Shown one piece after another: positions 7,593 to 13,760 of a DNA stretch of 13,760 nt; within the stretch, counting starts at the first letter, position 1; every line of letters begins with the position of its first letter. The notes under the pieces were generated by a model. That model ran no database searches, was not told the DNA's origin, and saw only the letters and a program-made list of their open reading frames with translations. The DNA is from CAYGGE01 sp966250865 (lineage in GTDB: Bacteria > Patescibacteriota > UBA1384 > CAYGGE01). Position numbers and translations under genes: made by a program. The DNA lies in the NCBI GenBank assembly GCA_966250865.1, contig CBINIT010000027.1:1-13760 (forward strand). Reading direction: 5' to 3'.

Positions 7593-8460
7593 CGGTTTCT
7601 CCTTTTAGCTTGCCCGTTTGGACAGCGGCTTGGTAGCTCAAGCAAAGCTTATCGGTTCTATCCTTCTCTTCACCAAACTCGACGATCAGACAGTCTCCAG
7701 GAGGAACGGTACTGACCTGGTCGATAACGTAGTTCTCTGGGTGCGTGAGCTTTCGCTGGGTAAACGTTTTGTCATCATTTACTTGATAAGCAAAAACTTG
7801 CATCGTTCCGCTAGAGCCATCCGGACAGAGATCTCCTGTGGCGTAGGTTTCTGTGCCGGTGTTGGTAGGAACGGTAAACGATCGAGAGGTAAGTTCTCCG
7901 CCGATGACATTAAAGAAGTTGTCGAACATCGCTTGCTGCGGAGTCATAATAACCCCTTCAAAATGAATCCGTTCGTCGTTGTGCTCGTGTAGAACGCTTG
8001 TTCCGATACGGTTAAGGAAGCCTTGAGGATCTTTAAGGTCAATCTTGTTGCCACAGGCCCACACTTGAAAATCCGCATGCCAGTGAACGGGCCCGCCGCT
8101 CCAAGAGGCCATGTTCAGAAATACGGTGGAGGCCATCATAGCTACTGAGGTAACGATGACGAGGCCAGTCATCGACCAGAAAAAGAACCGTTTTAGGGTT
8201 TCCGATTGCTTCTTGACGAGAATGGCAATAACGGTGAGAACCAATAGTAAGAGAAACGCATAGCCGACAACCGGTAACGTTAACGCTTCCACTCTTTCTT
8301 GGAGGGTGATGAGCGGGTTATATTCCTCGTGTGTTTCAGCACCAAGTACCTGCGCCGACAGTCCATTGATCGGCTCATTGTATGTCGAAGCGTTCATGAG
8401 TGAACTATCGAGCGGTTCTTGACCTGACTGGGTGGTGCCAAATTCTTGGGATATTTGCAT
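7579..8460 (-). CDS. Membrane-anchored protein with an external His/Cys-rich domain, unknown function
   Basis: I cannot name this 293-aa protein's family. It has a polar N-terminal segment (1-60), two membrane segments (about 62-82 and 93-116) and a soluble C-terminal domain (120-293), probably on the same side as the N-terminus and, I infer, extracytoplasmic. That domain has H126-W-H128-x-D130, H158-E-H160-N-D162 and H166, which look like a metal site. It also has exactly four cysteines (C136, C212, C257, C273), enough for two disulfides. It is encoded 27 bp after the P-type ATPase and overlaps the CcdA-like gene by 14 bp. The context fits a substrate of the thiol transporter, a cation-binding partner of the ATPase, or both. 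The Shine-Dalgarno is AAGGA, just upstream of the ATG. Similar HWHADF proteins are, from memory, common in CPR genomes; this is unverified. Confidence 0.85.
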   Translation of the reverse strand: MQISQEFGTTQSGQEPLDSSLMNASTYNEPINGLSAQVLGAETHEEYNPLITLQERVEALTLPVVGYAFLLLLVLTVIAILVKKQSETLKRFFFWSMTGLVIVTSVAMMASTVFLNMASWSGGPVHWHADFQVWACGNKIDLKDPQGFLNRIGTSVLHEHNDERIHFEGVIMTPQQAMFDNFFNVIGGELTSRSFTVPTNTGTETYATGDLCPDGSSGTMQVFAYQVNDDKTFTQRKLTHPENYVIDQVSTVPPGDCLIVEFGEEKDRTDKLCLSYQAAVQTGKLKGETDARY

Positions 8461-8470
8461 AGGTATCCTT

Positions 8471-8479
8471 ACTATAGCA
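8471..8479 (-). promoter_or_regulatory. Possible internal extended -10 promoter before the His/Cys protein
   Basis: On the minus strand, TGC-TATAGT matches the extended -10 of the tRNA-fMet promoter exactly. There is no good -35. It ends ten bases before the ATG at 8460, so a transcript from it would have a leader of only a few bases. Confidence 0.35.
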
Positions 8480-8487
8480 TAGGTATT

Positions 8488-11187
8488 TTATTGATTGTTA
8501 GCGACTCGTGACTCACTCTTTTCTTTAAATAACGTTTGGCTGATAAGCCATTCGAACAATTTATACACAATCCAAATGGCAGCGCTCCAGCCAATGATTA
8601 ATGCCCAGTCATGGAGGTCGATAGGATGAATCTTGAAGAGGTTGGCAATCGCGGGGATGTACATGATGACCAGCTGTAAGCCAAGTGACGCACCGATGGC
8701 ACCAAGGAGCCAAGGATTAGAAAAGAATGAGGTGCGGTAGCTGGTGCGAATGATGAACAGCCGCACGAGCTCAAAGACGACGATCGCATTGAAGGCTATA
8801 CCACGAGCTTCTTCAACGCTTTCAGAGAGGTTGAATTGATAGAGCCAGAGGATACCAACAGTCATGAGGGTGCCAAAGAGGATCATTTTTACCCATAATT
8901 TTGCGTCAATAATATCGGTTTGAAACTTCTTAGGTGAATATTGCATGATGCCTTTTTCGGCGGGGTCGAGTCCCAGCGCAATGGCTGGCAGTCCATCGGT
9001 GACTACATTAATCCAAAGCAGCATGATGGTCGTGAGCGGTACTTCTTGAAAGAACATGACGGCAAAGAAGACGACTAACACCTCGCCGATATTGCAGGAA
9101 AGAAGGTAGTCAACAAACTTACGTATATTGTCAAAAATTCCTCGTCCTTCTTCAATGGCGGCGATGATCGTTGCAAACTTGTCGTCAAGCAGCACCATGT
9201 CTGCGGCTTCCTTAGCCACATCGGTTCCGGTAATACCCATAGCGATACCCATGTCTGCCTTTTTCAGAGCCGGTGCATCGTTCACGCCATCACCAGTCAT
9301 GGCGACGATTCGACCGTTCTTTTTCAGTGCTTCAACGATACGCATCTTCATACCTGGGTTAACTCGAGCGTAGACACGAACTTCATCAACCGCTTTAGCG
9401 AGCTGTTGGTCGCTTAGCTTATCCAGCTCGACGCCGGTGAGGGCATTTCCGGTAATGCCAATTTCCTTGGCGACTGCCTTGGCAGTATCGACATGGTCAC
9501 CAGTAATCATAATTGTACGGATACCCGCTGTCTCACAGCTTTTAATGAGGTCACGAATTTCAGCGCGAGGAGGATCGATCATGCCTTGCAGGCCAATGAA
9601 GATAAGCTCATCTTCGAACTCTTTTTCGGTTTTCTTGGCGGGGCGGTAGGCAAAGGCGAGGGTCCGAAGGGCCTTCTCAGCCATCTCTTTGGTGGTCTTA
9701 AGAATAGTTTCGCGATCGGTAGCAGTCAGTTTAGTGACCTTGCCATTTTTAAGAATATGGGTGCAGTGGGGGAGTACCATTTCAGGAGCGCCTTTAGAGT
9801 AAACAGCTGCCTCATTCCCCTCTTTCACTAAAACACTCATCATCTTGCGTTCTGAGCTAAACGGTATTTCTTTGATACGTTCAGCCTGTCCGGCCTTCAC
9901 CTTATTCTTTGCGGCACTGGCAAGGAGAGCTAGTTCAGTTGGGTCGCCCATCTTCTCCTTGTCTTCAAGCCTGGCGTTGTTACAGAGGAGCCCAGCTTTA
10001 AGGATAAGTTCAAGCTCGGAGGGTCGAGTGTTTCCTGAGTGTAGCGTAATCTCACCTTGCGTTTCGTAGCCGGTACCACTTACCATATAGTGTGCACCAT
10101 CAACCGCAATTTCGGTGACCGTCATCTCGCCTTTCGTTAGCGTACCGGTTTTATCAGCGCAGATTGTGTCGGTGGAGCCAAGGGTTTCGGCAGAGTTGAG
10201 TCGTCGGATAAGAGCGTTTCTGGTAAGCATGCGCTGTGTACCAAGGGCCAGGGCAATCGTTACGACTGCGGGTAGCCCTTCGGGGACCGCTGCTACGGCG
10301 AGTGAGATCGAAAAGATAAATGACTGGAGGGCGCGTTCAAACGGTTGAAGGTGAGTGAACTCTGAGGCAAAGAATACAATAAAGAGAAAAATAAAGATCG
10401 AAATGGCAAGCACGCCGTAACCAAGAACCTTGCCGACATTGTCGAGTCGTTTTTGAATGGGCGTTGCTTCTTCAGTGGCTTCGGCAACATCCTTTGCGAT
10501 CTTACCGATCTCTGTGTGGTCCCCGGTAACGGTTACGACACCAAGGCCTCTGCCCTGAGTAACGGTTGTTCCGGCAAAAACCATATTCTTTTGATCGGCC
10601 AGCTGGACAAATCCTTTGATCGGTTCCACTGTTTTCTCAATAGGTGTTGACTCGCCAGTAAGTGAGGCTTCACTGACCTGCAATACGGCGACATCGAGTA
10701 ATCGAATATCGGCAGGGACTTTCATGCCTTCTTCAAGTATGACAACATCGCCTGGCACGAGTTCAGTCACATCGACCTCATGCTCCTTTCCCTGTCGGAC
10801 GACTTTAGCCTTAAAGGCAAGGAGTTTCTTGAGCGCTTCAACGGCTTTCTCTGCCTTGTATTCCTGCATGAACCCAAGAAAGGTGATCATGAGGATAATA
10901 GCGAGGATGAGCACTGATTCAACAAGATCTGCCTGATCTCGCTCGCCGAAGAGCCAAACAAAAAAGATCAGTGCTGCCGCTGCTAAGAGTATGATAATAA
11001 GGCTATTCTTAAATTGAGAGAAGTAGACGGCCCAGGGTGAGATCGGTTTTTTTGGGGTCAGCTGATTTCGACCATACCGTTTTAATCTTGCACGGGCCTC
11101 AGTTGTTGTGAGGCCATCATGGCCAACTGAAAAATGGGAGTAGAGCTCCGCCGTGGTAAATGTAAAAAAATGGTCCCTCGCTTGCAT
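8488..11187 (-). CDS. P2A-type (SERCA-like) Ca2+-transporting P-type ATPase
   Basis: This 899-aa pump probably exports Ca2+ by ATP hydrolysis. Visible in order (numbered from the ATG at 11187) are an N-terminal cation ATPase domain, TGES (177-180), TM4 PEGLP with E303, and phosphorylation site D345 in DKTGTLT. The nucleotide domain has FSSERK and KGAPE (K466), followed by the hinge TGDGVNDAP (631-639). Residues matching both SERCA Ca2+ sites are kept: E303, N699, E702, N727, T730, D731 and E806. That makes Ca2+ more likely than Na+/K+, H+ or heavy metal; Mn2+ is possible. A longer frame begins at TTG 11223, but that codon lies inside the -35 box and has no ribosome site, so ATG 11187 is the better start. 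It is the first gene of a four-gene operon. Confidence 0.93.
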   Translation of the reverse strand: MQARDHFFTFTTAELYSHFSVGHDGLTTTEARARLKRYGRNQLTPKKPISPWAVYFSQFKNSLIIILLAAAALIFFVWLFGERDQADLVESVLILAIILMITFLGFMQEYKAEKAVEALKKLLAFKAKVVRQGKEHEVDVTELVPGDVVILEEGMKVPADIRLLDVAVLQVSEASLTGESTPIEKTVEPIKGFVQLADQKNMVFAGTTVTQGRGLGVVTVTGDHTEIGKIAKDVAEATEEATPIQKRLDNVGKVLGYGVLAISIFIFLFIVFFASEFTHLQPFERALQSFIFSISLAVAAVPEGLPAVVTIALALGTQRMLTRNALIRRLNSAETLGSTDTICADKTGTLTKGEMTVTEIAVDGAHYMVSGTGYETQGEITLHSGNTRPSELELILKAGLLCNNARLEDKEKMGDPTELALLASAAKNKVKAGQAERIKEIPFSSERKMMSVLVKEGNEAAVYSKGAPEMVLPHCTHILKNGKVTKLTATDRETILKTTKEMAEKALRTLAFAYRPAKKTEKEFEDELIFIGLQGMIDPPRAEIRDLIKSCETAGIRTIMITGDHVDTAKAVAKEIGITGNALTGVELDKLSDQQLAKAVDEVRVYARVNPGMKMRIVEALKKNGRIVAMTGDGVNDAPALKKADMGIAMGITGTDVAKEAADMVLLDDKFATIIAAIEEGRGIFDNIRKFVDYLLSCNIGEVLVVFFAVMFFQEVPLTTIMLLWINVVTDGLPAIALGLDPAEKGIMQYSPKKFQTDIIDAKLWVKMILFGTLMTVGILWLYQFNLSESVEEARGIAFNAIVVFELVRLFIIRTSYRTSFFSNPWLLGAIGASLGLQLVIMYIPAIANLFKIHPIDLHDWALIIGWSAAIWIVYKLFEWLISQTLFKEKSESRVANNQ

Positions 11188-11194
11188 TACTCTT

Positions 11195-11223
11195 AGTATA
11201 GCGTTCGTTTTTGAAAAAACCAA
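11195..11223 (-). promoter_or_regulatory. Promoter of the ATPase operon, predicted leaderless
   Basis: On the minus strand, TTGGTT (11223-11218), a 17-bp spacer and TATACT (11200-11195) are seen. Seven bases then separate the -10 from the ATG at 11187, so the transcript should start at or next to the A of ATG. No Shine-Dalgarno fits in the remaining space. Confidence 0.75.
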
Positions 11224-11232
11224 GGAATATGT

Positions 11233-11262
11233 TTGACAGCCCCGGTAATAAGTCAGTATAAT
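11233..11262 (+). promoter_or_regulatory. Consensus sigma70 promoter of the micro-protein/permease operon
   Basis: TTGACA (11233-11238), an 18-bp spacer and TATAAT (11257-11262) are both perfect hexamers. Six bases follow before ATG 11269, so the mRNA is predicted to be leaderless. The -35 lies nine bases from the divergent -35 of the ATPase operon. Confidence 0.88.
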
Positions 11263-11268
11263 AGAGGT

Positions 11269-11394
11269 ATGGATATTTTAGGATTAATTGTTCCGTCGTC
11301 CAAGAAGAAGGGGAGCGCTTCAAAGAAGGCCACTAAGGCAAAAAAGAGCGCTACGGCACAGAAAAAGAAAGCCGGAAACTGCGAATTCTGTTAG
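11269..11394 (+). CDS. 41-aa Lys-rich micro-protein ending in CxxC
   Basis: This short frame starts with a hydrophobic MDILGLIVP, continues with a Lys/Ala/Ser stretch (11 lysines of 41 residues) and ends in NCEFC followed by TAG. I do not recognise it. It is supported by the consensus promoter whose expected start site coincides with the ATG, and by lying 17 bp before the permease gene in the same operon. The basic tail could touch nucleic acid or membrane lipid, and the C-terminal Cys pair could bind metal or exchange disulfides, which would fit the redox operon transcribed the other way. These roles are inference only. There is no terminator after it, so it is not a classical attenuator leader. 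It could still be an untranslated leader that is open by chance. Confidence 0.65.
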   Translation: MDILGLIVPSSKKKGSASKKATKAKKSATAQKKKAGNCEFC

Positions 11395-11411
11395 CAGAAC
11401 GTAGGAGCTTC

Positions 11412-12437
11412 ATGGATTCTCGTGTAACCTTCGACATCTCAACCCGCGCGATTCTCAAAGTGATTGGGATTCTTCTGGGCCTATGGTTCCTCTACTATAT
11501 TCGAGACATTGTGCTCTTGCTTTTTGTGGTGATCATATTAGTCATGGCGTTAGCGCCTATTGTTGACCGCTGGCAGGCCTACATGCCTCGGGGTGTTGCC
11601 GTTGGACTCCTGTTCTTACTCATCCTTGGCGTTCTCTCGCTGATTATTGGGTTGATTCTGCCCCCACTTATCAATCAGATCAGCGACCTTGCTTTCAATC
11701 TTCCGGAATACGGTGAAAAGCTGCAAAGCGCCTTTTCCGATTTGACCCGTCAGACTGATAGTCTAGCTGTTGCCGAACGGGCGGTTCAGACGTTATCTGA
11801 TCAGCTAACGAAGTTATCCCAAGGACTGTTTCAGGCAACACTTGGCGTGCTCAGCGGCTTCTTTACTTTTCTAACGGTTACAGTGCTGGCAATTTATCTG
11901 CTCTTTGAAGAGCAGGGGATTAAGCGTTTTTGGCTCTCGCTGTTGCCTATTGAGCGCAAAGTAAGCGTTGCCCATGCCCTGGCAAAGATTGGCGACAAAC
12001 TAGGCTCATGGCTTCGAGGCCAGCTATTTCTTATGGTGATTATCGGTATCGTCTCAGGTATTTATGCTGGCATACTCGGCTTGCCGTATGCTCTCACGCT
12101 TGGCTTATGGGCTGGACTCACTGAGGTCATCCCCTATATTGGCCCGATTCTCGGCGGTATTCCTATCGTACTCATTGCCTTCTTTGATAGTCCGGTTAAG
12201 GCACTTGTGGCGTTTGTGTTGCTCGCTTTGACACAGCAGTTCGAAAGTAATTTCTTAGTTCCTAAAGTAATGCAAAAGGCCGTTGGCATCTCTCCGGTAA
12301 TCGTCATTCTTGCTTTAATGATTGGCGGAAAGCTGTTCGGTATTACCGGAACGATCTTAGCGGTGCCGATTGCCGCAGCCGCAGCAGTGCTCGTTCAAGA
12401 ATGGCCACGGCTTACCAAGGTTATTCACAAGAACTAA
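11412..12437 (+). CDS. AI-2E family (PerM/TqsA-like) membrane transporter
   Basis: The 341-aa polytopic protein has the family pattern: two N-terminal segments (about 14-50), a third (61-88) and a soluble stretch (90-138). A segment at 141-165, LRGQ (201-204) and a C-terminal bundle follow. The bundle has TEVIPYIGPILGG (237-249) and the signature around QQFESNFLVPKVM (275-287) and IGGKLFGITG (304-313). Members include TqsA, linked to autoinducer-2 export, and Na+(Li+)/H+ antiporters, so the substrate cannot be named from sequence. The start is ATG with AGGAG (11403-11407) four bases away. It is co-transcribed with the upstream micro-protein and ends at a bidirectional terminator shared with pyk. 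Confidence 0.92.
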   Translation: MDSRVTFDISTRAILKVIGILLGLWFLYYIRDIVLLLFVVIILVMALAPIVDRWQAYMPRGVAVGLLFLLILGVLSLIIGLILPPLINQISDLAFNLPEYGEKLQSAFSDLTRQTDSLAVAERAVQTLSDQLTKLSQGLFQATLGVLSGFFTFLTVTVLAIYLLFEEQGIKRFWLSLLPIERKVSVAHALAKIGDKLGSWLRGQLFLMVIIGIVSGIYAGILGLPYALTLGLWAGLTEVIPYIGPILGGIPIVLIAFFDSPVKALVAFVLLALTQQFESNFLVPKVMQKAVGISPVIVILALMIGGKLFGITGTILAVPIAAAAAVLVQEWPRLTKVIHKN

Positions 12438-12449
12438 AATAAGAACACC

Positions 12450-12484
12450 AACTAAAAAAGATCCGGCCTGGATCTTTTTTAGTT
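12450..12484. terminator. Bidirectional terminator between permease and pyruvate kinase
   Basis: A perfect 15-bp inverted repeat, AACTAAAAAAGATCC (12450-12464) with its complement at 12470-12484, surrounds loop GGCCT. Each strand ends its stem with six Ts. It serves convergent genes ending at 12437 (+) and 12503 (-). Confidence 0.9.
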
Positions 12485-12502
12485 TTGAACTTTGGGTTTT
12501 GA

Positions 12503-13522
12503 TTATTCCATAATTACGCGCTGGTCTTGGAAAGCTTCAGCTCGTTCGCAAATCCGACGCATCACCTTCACGCACTCAACCGGATATTTCCCAACAGCAG
12601 TTTCGTCTGAAAGCCAGACTGCGCTTGTGCCATCAAGTACCGCATTGGCGATGTCAGAGACTTCGGCTCGAGTAGGGTATGGGTTGTCGATCATGCTGGT
12701 CAGCATCTGTGTCGCCGTAATCGATGGCTTGCCGGCAAAGTTACACTTGTTAATAATCATTTTTTGGACAAATGGCACTTCTTCGACCGGAATTTCCGCG
12801 CCCATGTCACCGCGGGCGATCATGACAACATCTGATGCCTCGATAATCTCATCAATATTATTGATACCGGCTTGGCGCTCAACTTTAGAGACAATCTTTC
12901 GGTCAGCAGGCATGAGCTTTCGGAGATCGTTTACATCGTTGGCGTCCTGAACAAACGAGATACCAATGTAGGGATAATTCTGAGTTAAACCAAACTCAAG
13001 ATCTTTCTTATCTTTCTCGGTTAAGGCGCTTGTTGTCATGTGGGTATCGGGAACGTTAATGGCCTTGTTTGACATCAAGATCCCGCCTTGGGTAACAGTT
13101 GCCTCAATAGCCTCATCGGTGATCCTATCGGCAACACAAACGATGGCACCATTGGCAAGGAGAATTCGCTCACCAGCCTTAACATCTTTGACGAGATCGA
13201 CGCCAGTCATCACAATCTGATCGTCATTCGTCTGCTCTCCGTCGCGAACAAAGGTTACTTTCTGCCCGACGGCGAGTGGTCGACCGCTCTCTGACTGCTT
13301 TCCAACGCGCATGCGTGGACCAGAAAGGTCCTGATATATCTGTGCTGGTCGACCAACATGCTCGATGGCCTGTTCAATCCACTTACCCCATTCGATATAT
13401 TGATCATACGTGCCATGGGCAAAGTTGAAACGAAAGATATCCACGCCCTCGCGAAGCATGTCGGCAATAGTTTCTGGGTTGGCCGAGGCTGGGCCTACAT
13501 TAGCGATTATTTTTGTCCGCAT
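12503..13522 (-). CDS. pyk: Pyruvate kinase, short form without the C-terminal domain
   Basis: This enzyme makes pyruvate and ATP from phosphoenolpyruvate and ADP in glycolysis. At 339 aa it keeps the A barrel and B domain but lacks the allosteric C domain of about 470-aa homologues. Catalytic features present are R31 and N33 (RFNF), K213 with E215 (SKVE), D239 in ARGDMG, and ATQM (270-273) with PTRAE. Changes are A35 for the K+-binding Ser, L66/S67/R70/V73 in the DLSGPRMRV loop, and WLSDETA in place of the usual MLSGETA. The start is ATG with AAGGAG seven bases away. It has its own promoter and faces the permease across a shared terminator. Without the C domain, the usual sugar-phosphate activation is unlikely. 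Confidence 0.93.
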   Translation of the reverse strand: MRTKIIANVGPASANPETIADMLREGVDIFRFNFAHGTYDQYIEWGKWIEQAIEHVGRPAQIYQDLSGPRMRVGKQSESGRPLAVGQKVTFVRDGEQTNDDQIVMTGVDLVKDVKAGERILLANGAIVCVADRITDEAIEATVTQGGILMSNKAINVPDTHMTTSALTEKDKKDLEFGLTQNYPYIGISFVQDANDVNDLRKLMPADRKIVSKVERQAGINNIDEIIEASDVVMIARGDMGAEIPVEEVPFVQKMIINKCNFAGKPSITATQMLTSMIDNPYPTRAEVSDIANAVLDGTSAVWLSDETAVGKYPVECVKVMRRICERAEAFQDQRVIME

Positions 13523-13568
13523 AAAAAAACTCCTTCCACCGAGTTCTGTTCATATAAAAATCTGATTT

Positions 13569-13597
13569 ATGGTATCACATATCGTGACGCCCATCAA
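13569..13597 (-). promoter_or_regulatory. Promoter of pyk
   Basis: On the minus strand, TTGATG (13597-13592), a 17-bp spacer and TACCAT (13574-13569) are seen, with an extended -10 TGA directly before it. A start near 13562 gives a leader of about 40 nt carrying the AAGGAG of pyk. Confidence 0.65.
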
Positions 13598-13629
13598 TCG
13601 TTAAAAAATAGATTGAGAAGTGAGAGGGG

Positions 13630-13658
13630 TTTACAGGTACGATTTTTCTTCGTATAAT
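13630..13658 (+). promoter_or_regulatory. Promoter reading towards tRNA-Asn
   Basis: TTTACA (13630-13635), a 17-bp spacer and a perfect TATAAT (13653-13658) are seen. The start would be near 13665. It is divergent from the pyk promoter, with 32 bp between the two -35 boxes. Confidence 0.8.
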
Positions 13659-13683
13659 AACTCGTAGATTCGCACCTTATATC

Positions 13684-13708
13684 GATTCCCCCTCTGGGGA
13701 ATCTTTTT
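13684..13708 (+). terminator. Terminator-shaped hairpin between promoter and tRNA-Asn
   Basis: GATTCCCC (13684-13691), loop CTCT and GGGGAATC (13696-13703) form a perfect 8-bp stem, followed by TTTTT (13704-13708). The last T is the first base of the tRNA. It has full intrinsic-terminator form on + but no T tract on -, so it cannot serve a minus-strand gene. Confidence 0.7.
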
Positions 13709-13760
13709 CCGGCGTAGCTCAATGGCAGAGCGGGTGGCTGTTAACCACTAGGTTGTAGGT
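13708..13760 (+). tRNA. tRNA-Asn (anticodon GTT), cut by the window end
   Basis: The first 53 nt are present: acceptor 5' strand TCCGGCG (13708-13714), D arm GCTC/GAGC, anticodon stem GGTGG/CCACT around loop CTGTTAA with GTT at 13740-13742, the variable loop and the start of the T arm. The 3' acceptor strand lies outside the window, so acceptor pairing and an encoded CCA cannot be checked. Confidence 0.9.

Noticed and set aside
8488..11187. Heavy-metal (P1B) ATPase, given the redox and His-rich neighbours
   Set aside because: It lacks CPC/SPC and HP motifs and instead keeps PEGLP and the SERCA-type Ca2+ ligands.
11263..11411. Lysine-dependent leader-peptide attenuator upstream of the permease
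   Set aside because: The peptide is Lys-rich, but no terminator or antiterminator hairpin lies between its stop and the permease start.
514..13522. TGA reassigned to glycine, as in Gracilibacteria
   Set aside because: No gene contains an in-frame TGA where a glycine is expected; all products are full length with the standard code.

Overview
The window reads as a piece of a compact bacterial chromosome of moderate GC with dense, short-gapped genes. I infer a Candidate Phyla Radiation (Patescibacteria) genome. The signs are a pyruvate kinase without its C-terminal domain, a fully soluble FIST/histidine kinase/response regulator cassette, a membrane-anchored His/Cys protein of a type I associate with CPR genomes, and promoters placed so close to start codons that the mRNAs should be leaderless. 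No database search was run, so the lineage is a judgement and not a match.

Left part (1-2402, + strand): an extended -10 promoter drives an initiator tRNA-Met, followed by a second CAT-anticodon tRNA with unusual bases and self-pairing flanks. The AAA+ membrane protease gene ftsH comes next and ends at a GC-rich terminator. Signalling cassette (2441-5491, + strand): a FIST sensor-domain protein, a cytosolic GAF histidine kinase and a stand-alone receiver are packed within 8 bp of each other. They close on a 20-bp perfect bidirectional terminator.

Centre (5501-11223, - strand): one operon reads P2A-type Ca2+ ATPase, two-pass membrane protein with an external His/Cys domain, CcdA-like thiol transporter, and MerA/Lpd-like FAD disulfide oxidoreductase. 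The order suggests cation export coupled to, or at least co-regulated with, moving reducing power to the outside of the membrane. Its promoter lies back to back with a consensus promoter for a 41-aa Lys-rich peptide ending in CxxC (11269-11394, +), which precedes an AI-2E-family permease. Both divergent transcripts should begin at or within a base or two of their start codons.

Right part (12450-13760): a second bidirectional terminator separates the permease from pyruvate kinase (- strand). That enzyme carries residues predicted to make it K+-independent. A divergent promoter then leads to a tRNA-Asn cut by the window end, with a terminator-shaped hairpin lying between promoter and tRNA.

All eleven complete genes end in TAA or TAG and none in TGA. 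No CRISPR array, transposon or phage gene is visible, and no gene-free stretch exceeds 300 bases. The strongest candidates for something undescribed are the four-gene ATPase/His-Cys/CcdA/FAD operon and the leaderless CxxC micro-protein divergent from it.
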